Shown here piece by piece: positions 32,147-45,700 of a stretch of 64,000 nt of DNA (positions are counted from its first letter, which is position 1; every line of letters starts with the position of its first letter). A program made the position numbers and the translations under genes. Below the pieces are notes generated by a model, which was not told the DNA's origin, ran no database searches, and saw only the letters and a program-made list of their open reading frames with translations. The DNA comes from Enoplolaimus lenunculus. Its lineage: Eukaryota > Nematoda > Enoplea > Enoplida > Thoracostomopsidae. The stretch lies in the NCBI GenBank assembly GCA_030248215.1, contig JASANG010002193.1, positions 62,001 to 126,000 of the forward strand, written 5' to 3'.

Positions 32147-35100
32147 ATGCTGTTCGGTCATGTACTTGGCGCAAAAGCACTTCAGGTCTATAATACGTTT
32201 AAAGGCGTGACATTTCGATTGTATACAGAAGATGATGTCAGAAAATTGTCGGTGTGCGAAATTACAACCTCGCAAACGATTGATTCACTAGGAATTCCGA
32301 TGCCTGGTGGCTTACACGATCGACGCCTTGGTATGAGGAAAAATTGATGATTTTATAGTTTGAAAACCAAATCTAAACTCGGATCAAGTCAGCTATCAAT
32401 GTTATGAGACCAAGCTCTGGTTCGTTAAACTTTATTCGCCCCACAGCCGAAACAGACAGTAATATGCTTAACTTGCCGAACTATATTCAATTACGATGCG
32501 GATATATTACATTTCAGTAGATTTAATATTGTGCTTATTATGCGACTAAGCTGGATTTTAATAAAGCCACAGTCTTCTCTTACAATAACACGCGCTATAA
32601 CTCCAGTAATCCTCCAAGGTCTCTAAAAAGTACAATTTCAATTATGGTAAATTACACAAGTCTTCGGTAATTTTCCCTAAATTCCCCAAAAAACCACAGA
32701 CTGTGGTTCCCCCAATTTCTATAAACGCATCCTGCACGTGCCAGACATCTGTATACTACGTAGCTCCCTTTAGCTTCCATTGCAGTGTCAGTCTTGGTAG
32801 GAAACAGGACTTTAGACTTTTGAACCAAGTAGCTGGAAAACAGATTGTGGTTTCGAACTAGCAACCTTCTGCTCGACAGGCAGACGCTGTTACCACTGCG
32901 TCTTCGTAGCCCGCCTGTCCAACTGCTTCTATCGTATGTCGACCGTAGCTGCCGGCAAGCATAGTAGGTATATAGTGCACATACATACGCTAAATTGCGA
33001 GTGCACATAATGGACAAGCATGTCACATGCTTACATGCCCCAATTTTCAACAAGGCCGTCCCTTGACCGTCCACCCTATTTTCGACAGAATACCGTGTTC
33101 ATAGCGCGGTAATTTACCAATGCGCTCACGGCGTGACCCCTATGTCAATCTAGGCTGGAGCCCGTACTTCAGACCTTTTAACTAAGCAGCTGGAAAAGCG
33201 GGCCTCCAGAGCGGGGGTCGAACCCTCTGCCTGTCCCTGTGGATCCTTATATGAACACTTTTTCACTGCGCTATCGCTCCACGTGGCCCGGCCGCCCAAC
33301 TGCTTCTATCTTCGGGTTTTATCTTAGTTCGGACTTTTGAAATAACATTCGCTTGCGTTTTCTGATGTCAATAATTTTTAAGACTACTATTAAGTTTCAA
33401 AGGTTTTTGGCAAAAATATTATTTTGAAGCTGTTACATAATATGTAATTTCAGAGTATTAACAAAATTTTGCTGTTCCGATTCCGGTATAATCCAGTTCC
33501 GCTTTGCACACTGATAAATTATGTTGCGATTTTGTTTGCTTAGCAGTATAAAAGCAATCAGTGTACCAGTGTGTTTCCAGGACCCACTGAAATGTCGGAA
33601 ATATGCGAGACGTGCTCAGAACGCGAGGCCTTTTGTCCGGGACACTCAGGGCATATTGAACTGCCGATGCCTTTATACAATCCGGTGTTTTTCATGAACA
33701 TATATCAGGTTCGCGTTGGCAATGTTTTGTACATTAAGCCCTATTTACACGTTCAAGTTTGCCTCCACCTTGCAGCTGCAAACTTCGTGAATGTTTTTTC
33801 GAACAAAACTGGATTATGTAGGTAGCTGTTAAGTCGTTGCTATCATCAGGGCACAGCCGTATATCTGGCATCGGCTCCAGTGTTCTCGTTGCAGGATATT
33901 TAACGCTGAAAGTGTGACGTGATTTGTTGTGAAAAAAAGAAAACTGAGCTTCACCAAAATTTTCGATACGTAATTTTTATTTTTAAGCTTATTCTTCATA
34001 ATTTGCCACAAAACCATAAAAATAGTTATTCCTCATTGACTTTTTGTTAGAATTTCGGCCGAAACGGTGCAACGGGAAGTCCGGTTCATGCATGTTTTCA
34101 CCTTCCGGTTGAGATAAATTTATTCCGGAATTAATACCGATATTCAATTGTGGTTGGTGGAAATTGAGATGTTTTACGAAAAAATGAAATAGATTTCATT
34201 AGCATAGTGTATAAACCATGACAATCGCTGAAAATATATCATGGAAAGTAGGCTTACCTTCCATGGATTATGAAAATCTAAAATACAGCAAATAAAGTGA
34301 ATATCTATCTCCAACTAGGGTTATTTCACCAATGAGATTGCAAAAAAAGAAAAAATGAATTTTTCCGTGGCATCTATTATTCATTTTCCGGTTCCGTTTC
34401 CGGAATAATTGATTGTAGTTTAACTTTACAGAACCAAAAACCATCGCCAATTTGTTCATTCGACTTTTTTAAGATTGTTGCCATCCAACAGACACCCTAA
34501 ATCAACATTAGATTTGTCAATGCAAATACAGTCACAAAATTTCTAGTTCCGATACCGGTTACAATTCCGGTATAATCCCGTTCCGCCTTGCATCCTTATA
34601 TATCAGGGTTCAGCCGCAATTCCTGTTCCGGTAGGAATTCATGCAAAAATGTAATTGTTGTTCCTGTATTCAAAGATGCAGGAACCGGAATTTTTACGGT
34701 TTTCCGTCGAATTATTTATAATCATTTAAATATTGGGAACTTTGTCTTTCAAAAATTTTTTTATGTCGAAATTAATGGTTTTGCAATAAATTCAGTTTTG
34801 TTACTAAACTGCTGCTGATGTGTTTTCGCAAAACTTGATGATGAAATAGCAGGAAAATTCTTTTAAGCCGCTTTTTGGCAAGTTTTCTAAAGTCCAACAG
34901 TAATTCGGTGTTGAAAATTATTTCAAATTCCAATTCCGGTTCCTGTTCCGGTTCCTGCAAAGAAATTCAATAGGCACTGCAAAAAAATTGCCGATTCTTT
35001 GCCGATACTTTTTGCACATAACAGCTTGTTGGAATGCTATCAATTTCATTTCTGGGCGCATCTTGCGTTTGTGTTTGAAAAAATTAATTGAAATTAACCG

Positions 35101-38100
35101 TTCTTTTAAAATTATAATCGTTTATGATGGTTAGGGTAGGGTTTAAGCCTTTATATAATAATGTAATGTAGTATTTTATCTGCTTATTAAGCTTGGTGTA
35201 CTACAGTTGGAATCGGCATGGGCAAAAATTAAAAATTTTGGTTTCGGCCCATCCCTAATATATATACATATATATACATATACACACACATATATATATA
35301 TATAATATCAGGGTGCGATCGGATATTCCGTTCCGGTTTAACATCCGGCAGAAACCTATATTCGTATCCGGTTCCGTGATCTGTATTAACCTACCGGATA
35401 TTTACAGTTGTGGTGCCGAATACCATAAAATGGCTTTGTTATGTGCACTATAGGACATCTTGCTGCGATTACCTTTCCGGGCAAGAAGACGTGGTAAAAT
35501 TTTTACTAACTAAAATAGACGCAGGAACAAGATTTTTACGGTTTTGTGGCAAATTACGAAAAATACACTTAAAGATAAAAACTAACGTCTTAAAAATTTT
35601 GCTGAAGTTCAGCTTTTTTCACAACTGGTGTTTTATCTGCACACTTCTTATATTTTATAGCTTTCCGCGCATGTTTTTGAAGGACTTGGAAAGCTGGTTA
35701 ATGAAAACGCAAGACAGTCGTCGAACAGCATATTTTATTTTGACTGGTAGTCAGTTAGCAGCAATTCGGTGGTACGATTTGCAATTCCGGTTCCTGTTCT
35801 TGTGTAATATGAATTCATGTTCTTGCTTCCTGTAAAATGTAGTTCCTGTTTGAACCCTGAATATATAAATTAGTATATATACACATATATTAAATTTACG
35901 TGATTATGTTTTATTTTTTGTCGAAAGCCATTTCCGAACCGTTTATATTGTGAACGCTACATTTCAGTTATTGCGCGGAAGCTGCTTGGCTTGTGGACGT
36001 TTATTCTTTGGTGACGGCAGTGAGCCTGCTGAATTGCTCGAAGCACAACTTTGTCTTATTGAACGAGGAAATGTGTCTGATACTTCCAAAGTCCGACAGG
36101 CTGTCAGTTCGGTATGTGTGAGTGAAGCATTTATAGGTATAGTAAACAAGAAAACATGTTTTATGTCATGGTTTTTCATCAATTGAAATCAATGATGTGC
36201 AGGTACCAAAATTTTTGCCGCTACCAATGCCGGTTTTTATTTTGAAAGTATGCAGATGGCGATTTTATGTTCAATACACGATGCTTTAAGAACAGATAGG
36301 ATACGACATTTAATTATTTTAAATTAGAAGACTATGATTCGTTTGCGTTCTACCAATAATTTTTTAGTTTAAACATGGCACAGGGACCGCTGGAGTGCTA
36401 ATAAACGAAGCAATTGATACAACACAAAGTCGAGATATTGAGCATTCGCGTCGCAGTTCGGTTATTGCTGGTATCAGAAGAGGTAACTTTTGTAATTTTG
36501 GTGAGTAAATTTTAAGGTGCGATTTGTAAACTTGCCATTTTTAATTGCGTCATTCTGCCGTAAGCATTTTCTCGTACATTGTTAGCTTCTGATCCAGTAG
36601 TGAAGATGAATATGAGTTATTTAACACGGTATTGATAATTTCAATTATATATGCATGTTAACTTGGTATAATTAAACCTTTGTAATATAATCTTGTGACG
36701 GGGATATAATCAGTTTCAGTACTTGCTGAATGTCTTGGTGCTGATGTAAACAATCATGAGAAATGGGAGATGGGAAGAATGTCAGATTTGGATCGCTGTC
36801 TTATTGATATTCGTAATGAATTGATACGCGCGTATCAAGCAGATTACTTGTTCAAACATTTATCAAAATGCCCGCATTGTTCTGTCCGAGTGCCTAGTAT
36901 ACGACAAGAGAACAAACGTAGTATTCTTTTGTCTGGATCTGCGTCGAAGTCGAAGTGTGTTTGTTTATATGTTGTTTGTTTATTGTTTGTTATGTGAAAC
37001 TTTATTTCGAAACTGTGTTTTAGGTAAAGCATAACGGTATGCTAAGTGCTAGCTAAGTTACTACAAACATAATATAGTTCTTTCGGGGTCGGTACGAAAT
37101 GATATCAAGTTGGAACACGTAAAGATTACTACGAACACGAAATACGGTATGCGTAATACGTTTATGGTGGCTAAGAGTTTAAAATAAACATTCAATATAT
37201 TGTGTAATGTGTACAGCAGACCGTGAGAAAATAATAATTCTGTGTACAGTAATATCTTGTGATTTTCTTATTTTTCAATCGATAACGGAGTGTGATCGGA
37301 TTTGTTTTCATGCGAGTCAAGGATTGTATATAAAACTGGCTCCGGTTAGGCCTCGGCTAATAAGGTTTTGGCACCGTTCCGGGGCCGAGGCCAGAGTTAT
37401 GCCCTGGGGCTGGTCTAGTACTTAGCTAATTGATTATTTTCAAAACCGCAGTAAATTCGTAAATGTTCGGAGCATCTGAATTCAAAAATTTTGAGTTGGT
37501 TAAAGGTGTGCTAGCAAATCTTGAACGTGTGCAAGGGGTTAAGTTTAATTCAAAGAAATTCATTCATGCATGTAATTTTTCGATTATATGTAGTGAAAAA
37601 CCAAAACGATTAGCCGGATTGTGAACATACGTACATAAGTTTGTTGCAGTTTATATATGTTTGTGTTTGTATTTATTGTTTAGACAGACAACGAATAACA
37701 GACGAAATGTATCAGATGTTTTCATGGATAACACCACGGAAGATTTTGTTGATGACAACGGCTCATACGCGACATCTGAGACGCCAAGCGCTTCCGAAGA
37801 GGTCTCTGGCATGGACCAAGAGTCTCAATTTGAGCGCCAAATTGTTGATTTAATACGAAATGTGAATGAAACTCGGTCTGTTGCGTTCTTGTCGCCTCAA
37901 ATGGTTCGAATGCATTTTCGTCGGATTTGGAAACATGTGAGCTTGGACCTTGACGGGGATTGGGTTTATAACACTGTTGGGTAGCAGGTGCCGTTTGTGA
38001 TTAAATTTATGATGTCGTGGTCAGCATTCTGAATTGTTACTGCCTATTGGGCTTGTATATCACCAGTTGATAGTTGGTCGAGTGACTTTTAAAGTGTACG

Positions 38101-39752
38101 AGTAAAATTTGCGACTTTTATTGACTTTGTCTAGTGCGGCGGGAAAAAGCAAGCCTAAATTCCGGAAAAATAAATGTTATTTAATGATCTCTATGTCAAA
38201 CAAAATGACTATATTCGCACTACTCGCCATCGCCTAATGCGATTATGCTTTAGCCGGTTGAGAAATTGCCAAAAGTTTCTGTGGGAAAAATCCAAATCGA
38301 GAAAAACCTCGCTTGCGGAAGCCGTATTATCGTCTGTTGTTATGCGTTTCATATTAATCGGTGTAATTTGTTTGTTTTTTTGGCACTACGTCACTTGAAC
38401 CGTATAACACATTTCAAATTTACTACTACATTGTCTTGCTTTTGGAACAAAATAGCTGTTTCATCATATTGGAAAAAGTCAAATTCTCCCTCATCCGTGT
38501 CTACATATGTTTACTGAAGACATGTTATTTGCACATCTGTTAGCATTGTAATAGTTGTTCTAATGGAATCACTTCAGTTACACAGCAGAAGCTACTTAAG
38601 GGAACTTTTACGTGAAATTTGATGCAATAGGAAATTTTTCTCAAAAGAGGGTTGTAGGACCCTAAATCGGTTCATTTAAAGCTAGAACACAGCAAATAAG
38701 TTGGAATAAATATTTGCTATTTGTTATTCAACCGAAAAAGTAAGGTCGCTAAGTGGGCTCTTTTTCTCGCTCGTGCTCGAATGGCGGAAAAACTCAAGCC
38801 TGCTGAAAATAAGACGTATCAAATTTTTATTAGTTTTCTTTGTGAATTTTTAGTGGTTTAACTCGGAAAAGTGCATGAAAAGTTATGAGCTTTCGAAGCA
38901 TCAATACAAATTGGTATAACTTATATAGTCCGGGCAACCCACTGTGTGGATAGATAATCTTTCTTTTCAGTCTAGCGCAAGTTATGAAGGTGGGTTTTTC
39001 TCCAAAATCGGATGCGTTTTTTCTCCGTCCGCATATATTACGTTTTGCTTCACAAAACTTAGTTCCTGTTGTTGAAACCCTGGTGCAAAATAGCTGCGAT
39101 GAACATCGTGCATAGTCGCAATGTCCCTGGCCGCTATCGAGGTTGTTGGATGTTAGTTCCCAAAGTTGATTAAAGGATCATAGATTAGTTGTCTAATAGC
39201 TGCCGCGATGACAAAATAGTATACATATCGGGCTTCCGCCATTGGAGGCTCCTATGTTCAGCCCCTTCGCTGGAAAATTCCCCTGGTTTAAAATTAAAGT
39301 TATACTTATAAAAAACGGAAACAAAAAAACATAGGTTACCGTTACCTCTAAGTTCGAAACAGCAAGTTTGAAAAAATTAAAAATTAAAGAAAATTGCAAC
39401 AAATTCCATTTCTAATTTTTAGCCTCTGGTATTTATCTCAGGTGACATCTCCTAAAAGCCACTCACTCGAGATTTTTCCTAGAGAAATGACAGGGTATCG
39501 TAATGTAGCGCAACTACTATAGCATTTGAAACGTTGTGGATCCAAACAAAAATTCGAAAATCTTTTTCGTGTTTTGGTTATTTTTTTATTCATTTTCCTT
39601 ATTTATTTAAATGCTTCTTTTAGGACGCTCATTTGCTCGCGGCTATTTTTCCTGTTTTTCGCCAAACTGGCACAACGCCACAGTCGTCGGAATGTCCGCT
39701 TGATAACTTGTTTTTCAGTGTCTTACCTGTGATGCCGAATCGTTTTCGGCCG
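32147..39752 (+). CDS. POLR1A: POLR1A exons 1-7 (clamp, zinc sites; residues 1-402)
   Basis: Exons: 32147-32330, 33581-33708, 35968-36111, 36368-36500, 36720-36954, 37684-37936, 39624-39752. Exon 1 carries KLSVCEIT and [13 protein letters not shown], matching the human start of the mature fold. Exon 2 holds the zinc motif [17 protein letters not shown]. Exon 3 starts [13 protein letters not shown]. Exon 5 has the third Cys pair KCPHC. Exon 6 ends at WKH (37936) and exon 7 continues with [12 protein letters not shown] and ends in RFRP, the lid/rudder-proximal conserved point. Introns 1 and 2 hold SINEs and MITE pieces. Confidence 0.9.
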
Positions 39753-42700
39753 GTACGTTCTATTTATCTTAGGAACAACAAACTTTGTTTACTTTGTAGA
39801 ATGCGTGTTTCACTAATGATTTGTAGGTTTGTTTGCATGTGTTTATTTTTGTTTGTCTATTGTCGGTTTATGAGTTTCTTAGAGTTCGATCGGCATTTCA
39901 ATTTGTGGTTTGGCAGTTTTCGGTTTCAATTTCATGATTACAAAGCGCCACATATAGTTTCGCCGCATTTTGCAGCCTCGTTCTGTAAAATAGCTACTTG
40001 TATTTTGGTTCTTATGTCATTATGTATACATTTGAGCGCAGAATGATTAAATTTGGATTACTTATTTCGTAATGAGATCCTTTTTTGTGATGTAAAAGTG
40101 ATTCCTTGCAGTACAGTGAGCGTTAAAGTAATTTTATGAGAGCACAGTTCCGATGTATTAAGTTTATCTTTTAGTTTGCAAGTTGGTTCCGGTTGATTCC
40201 TGGAATTTGTTCGTTTCGTTTGTGTGTTTGTCTGTGATTGTTTGTTTCGTTTATTGTTGGGATGTAATTGTGTCTGTCACCGATTGCTATTTTAGTTTTG
40301 TTTGTTTGAGCTACGCGCTTGTCTGTTAATCTTCTTATTTGTTTTTTCGTTGTCTGCTTGTTTGTCCCTTTTTGCTCATTTGTGTTCTTTGATTGATTTG
40401 CTGATTGACAGTTTGATTTTGTTTCAATTTTGATTTATTTTTAAGATGACACGGGTTCGCGAAGACACATACGAAAGCGCGGTTACAACCAGCTATCGTC
40501 TTATTTTGGAAGAATGTGAAACATTGCGTATGTTGTTGAAAGCTGCGAAATCAAACGATAAAGATGTGAGTTTTGTTAAACAAGTTTAAGTTTAATCATT
40601 AGCAGGGGTTAGCAATATTTGCGATAGGACGCAATTTCAGAAATTTTCTGTTTTGTGAATTATTTTAGTAGAAAAACTGCTCTGAAAGGCTACTCATTTC
40701 GTTTGTAAGCCAGCTTTTCATATAGTGTTTTGTTTGTGGTACGCCGTGTTCGTTTTGTCTTAAAGATTGAGTTTTAAGATGCATGTTGCAGACGTCTTCG
40801 ATGCCGCGTGTAGGTGAACCTGTAAGTAAATTAGAAATTTGTTTATCTTGCGTTTGACAAAAGTGTTTTGACAACAAACGAGGTAAAGTGGACACAAAGA
40901 TTATGAGTTTTAACTAACTAATGTGTGGAAATTTCAGTTGATTGACGTAGTATCTCAGCGTGTGGTTGGTTCAACATTGCAACAAAAATTACAAAATGTT
41001 TGGACACGATTGCAAACACGAGTCAATATTGTTTACGATACAGAGAATGATAAAATGCAGCGTGTACCAACGCCAGGATTAAAACAGGTATTATGCAAAA
41101 ATAACTAGCATGTCTATGTAAACTTCTCTAAGTTTAGATTAAAACAATTGTTTGTTTATTTGTTTGTTTGTTTATTTGTTTGTTTTTTGTTTGTTTCTTT
41201 GTTTTTTGTATGTTTCTTTATGTTAATTCTTTTTAGTACGCCAACGTTTTCTAAGGTTCTTATCGAAAGTTTCTACTTAGTTATGAATCTGCACGTTCTT
41301 GAACCATTGGCACTCTTGCTGCAAAAATCATTTTTGCATACATTAACTTTGTATTTCAGCGGCTGGATGGAAAAGCGGGTTTGTTCCGTATGCATATGAT
41401 GGGCAAACGTGTCAATTATGCCGCGCGGTCCGTTATAACACCTGATCCGTATATTGACGTAGACGAGGTCGGAATTCCTGAAGTTTTCGCGAAAAAACTG
41501 ACGTATCCTGAAACGGTAAACCAATGGAATGCGGCTGAACTCAAATGGTTGGTCTGCCGAGGGCCATCTATGTTACCGGGGTAAGACGTATATTTACTCG
41601 CACGCAGATTTGTAATACGTTGCAGTAATAATAGTTTTTGTGTCATGATGCGTTTGTAACCAACAAATAAACTTCACTAGTGATACTACGCAATGTTTTT
41701 CCAATTTTTGCGTATATTAGGGTCTACCGTTCGTGGTATGCAATTTCAGTTTTTTCTTATTTCTTTGTTTGCAAACGTTCGGTTAGTTAATCCTAGTATG
41801 ACGGGTGGCACAAATTGAAAATTTGGCAATAAAAATTTTCGAAAAATAAGTTAGTGGATGCCGGGTTTTTTTCTTAAAGTTTCAAATGAGAAAAATTTCC
41901 ACTACCGGGAGTACCCGAATTCCGGTAAAAATGCCGAATTTTTCTACCGGAACCGGAAGTTCAAAACACTAAGCTTTGAATTAAGAAAACTATTTTTAGG
42001 TTCGAAGGTTAGTACAACTAAGAGTGTATAATGGAGAGTATGACACTTCTCCATCTATACACATATATTGCGTGATATTACGCGGACCTTAATAGATGCT
42101 ACCCTACCCTTGATTGAGGGGGGTCTTAACTACAGCTGCAAGTTAATACACTTACGCAAAATACATCTAAACTGCATGTTTAGTGCAGACCTCTTTTCAT
42201 CTAATACGCACGGGGGGTTAGACCAAGTACGGTCCGCGTGATACTACATCACGCTAATACGTGTTGTATGCATTGTGTCACACTCTTCTTATATTATACA
42301 CTCTCGGTTATAGTTACAAAATTAATTATTTGGTATAAAATGATGCTATTAACGTGAAAATCCTCTAGTTTATGCAATAATTATAAAGTTCGTATCTGGC
42401 AATCTGACTATATATAGCCCTGATGGTCTTTGTCCTTTCTTCCTTTTCTGTTTGTTCGATTCTAATTCTCTTTTATCTCATTGTCTATTTCTATCATCGA
42501 TTACAAACTTAATCATGCCCTACCCCCTTTATTTGAAAGGGGTACAACCGGTGCGAACCATGACACTTTATATATGCGACATCAAACGTGCTCTCCTTAT
42601 AATATAATTTAGGAGTATTCATGTGATAGCGACCCCCTTCTCAATAAGGGTGAGGGTCGGCCAAAAACGCAACACCCGGTGGTACATTTTGTTCCATGCG

Positions 42701-45700
42701 GGACTTCAAAAGTTGCACACTCTTGTCATTATCCACTCTTGGTACAACTTACCGCTAACTGGTGACAGTTGCTAAGCATTTTTTAAGAATGCGGACACTG
42801 GTATTTGTTTGGTGTACTTTCAGAGCTCAGTTTGTTCATGACGAAAACGATAAGCGAATATTATTAAGCATGACAGACAAAGCACAACGCAGTCGCATTG
42901 CAAATATGCTGTTGAGCAAGAATTTAGCAAAAGCTCCGAAGCAGGTGAGAGCAGCTAAACTCAAATTCGTGTTACTGCATTAGTATTGAACCGATACTGT
43001 AAAATACGGATATCGATATTTGGATAACAATACTGACACGATGCCGATACTTGAGTTTTAATCCAATACCAGAAAACCTTGAAAAAGAATATGGGACTGA
43101 ATAATATGTTTTTGCACGTGATTCTATGGTTTGTCTAATGTGGAAACTGGGTTCTTCGCATTCAAGTTTCCACTCTCCCTCCGACCCCTCTCTCCGGTTT
43201 TCTTACCATTCATTTTTTCGGCAGAAATGAAGATGAATTGTAAGGTCGGCACAGCGTACCTACTTCTGAAATATCTGTGTATTAACTAACACACAGGGTG
43301 CGGACCGGATGTTAAAATACCGGATACATGAACTGGACCGGGTAGTAAATTTCGGACCTAAGTCATTGCATTTTACAATCCAAGGTTTGATATTACAGAA
43401 ACATGTTGAAACTGAAACACGCCAAAAGTCGAGATTTATTGTAAAATTTAAATATTATATTACTGTAGATATCCGATGTCCTTTAGGATTCCAGTGGATT
43501 TAGGAACCGCAGCCGGATGTCAAATTTTTCCCGTATATTAAGCCGGAACCGGACATCTGGTTGCACAATGATAATACTTGCCTAGTGAAGAAATTAATAG
43601 CAGAAATATAATTTTGGCTTAATTTTAATAGTTTCCTATTGCTTGTTATAGGTTATGCGTTATATAAACAATGGTGATATTTGCTTGCTTAATCGTCAAC
43701 CAACACTACATAAACCTTCGATCATGGCGCATAGATGTCGTGTCCTGCGAGATGAACGTACAATGAGATTAAACTATGCTTCATGCAAAACGTATAACGC
43801 AGATTTTGATGGTGATGAAATGAACGCACATTTCCCGCAAAATGAAATTGCACGCAGTGAAGCGGCAAATATTGTTGGCGCACGCCATCAATATTTGGTG
43901 CCGAAGGATGGAACCCCGATTTCAGGGTTGATTCAAGATCATATTATCGCTGGGGTGTTGTTAACCAAACGAGACGTGTGGTTTGCAAGGTAAGGCCTGT
44001 GTAGGTATTAGGGTAAAGGCGAGAGATCATGGCACCTAACATCAGAAGTTCGGATTTCATTTCAAATTCGACAACCGTTAATACACTAATGTACACTGAC
44101 TATATTGTCTAGCTGCTTGTTTTCAGGGACGATTATCAACAGCTTGTGTTCTCGTCGCTTGGTTCGAAGCCTGATCGGTTACGGCTGTTACCTCCGGCAA
44201 TTTGGAAGCCCGTTCCTATGTGGAGTGGAAAGCAGGTTTGTGGTTCTGTTGTCATTATTGTTTAAGTAAGTGCTTTTGTGCAATTCCTTGGGTTATAGGC
44301 GGCGTACTTTGGTTAATAGTTTGCTTAACGCAGCGCAGCTATGATTAGACCTGTTGAACTCTATTATTACATTTTGATCTATGGTTAGCACTCGGCTGTC
44401 ACGAAAAACTCGTGCCAATTCCGTGTGTTGTCATGCACTCGGTCAATTATGGTTTGAGTTGTACATTTGTCTGCATACAGTTCAAATTACATGTACATAA
44501 ATATTTTTGTAACTGCAAATAAAATTTTGTGTATTATTCATAGATATATTGAATTATTTATATCAGGTTGTATCGTCGTTGATATTGAACATTATTCCAC
44601 CGAATTGTGTTCCTCTCAATTTGACCGGGACAGCGAAAACGTCTGTTGCAGTAAGTTTGATTTTGGGGGAACATTTGGACATGCTTCAAGACGTTGAAAC
44701 ACCGAATGGTCGTTCATCGTTACGTACGTTTAAACGCGACGCGTTTCAAACAGAATTGTGTGGCTCTGTCTGGTGGCAGCTGTGGCGGCAGACCGGTTGA
44801 GTTTCGAAGCATCGTGTATCGAATTTGCACCGCCTAAAGCAATCGCAGTGGTTTAACTGCAGGCGAAACAAGAATCTAAAATTTTCATCGCCACTTTACT
44901 CAAAATATAGTCTGCGTACCATACTATGTACTAATAGCCTTATTTTCATTGCTTCATAGAATTAATAAAAATTGGAATTTAATAAATTAAATTGGTTTCT
45001 AAAGTTTTTTAACCGCTGCAATATTATCTGATCAATTTATGAAAGTTTTTATGAAATTACAAGTATTTTTAGAATTGGCGGGTCGATTTGAATCCGTTGC
45101 CAGATGTCGAAATGAGCGAAAGCATAGTCATAATACGTGCTGGACAGCTGTTGTGCGGTGTTCTTGATAAAGCTCAGTATGGCCCTAGAGCGTATAGTTT
45201 GGTTCACGCATGCTATGAGGTGATTGTGATTTGCAACAAAAGCGATATAAGAGTGTTAGAAAGTTCTTGGTCTGAAGAACGTTCCTGAAATTTGAACTAA
45301 CAATGTAGTCTTGTAAAAAGTGATCGAATATTTTTGTAGTAGTAAAATATTGGTATACTTTTCACTAAGAATGGATTTTCAAAATGATCTGGGTTAGGAC
45401 GGTCGAAGAAATTACAGAATTTATTTTGGAATTTAGCATAATCTACGAGCTGGCCCAAAAATATTGTTTAGGGTAGGTCTACTTTGGGTACTGTCTTGGA
45501 ATCAACATTTTGAATTTACACTTTTTACAGCGTTCTACTTCTGAGTTATATCGAGATCATTGTTTTATCTTGTGAACTTTGTATTAATAGTTTAATTTAT
45601 TTTTTATTACAGTTTTTATTGTTAAATAAATTTTTTCAGCTATACGGTCCTGTTGTTTCTTGCAAACTGCTCAGTTGTTTTGGACGTCTCTTCACGACGT

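Noticed and set aside
32652-33074. 140-codon minus-strand frame in POLR1A intron 1
   Set aside because: It covers a tRNA-derived SINE head and lies within an intron; composition is unlike a protein.
38990-39115. Exon-like segment after TTTTCAG with a frame reading [19 protein letters not shown]
   Set aside because: Alignment to POLR1A shows that exon 6 (ending WKH) continues directly into exon 7 at 39624, and the segment's phase does not fit.
44651-44800. Read-through frame after POLR1A exon 15
   Set aside because: The conserved alignment leaves the exon at 44650 (GCA|GTAAGT) and resumes at 45073; the read-through has no counterpart in the family.
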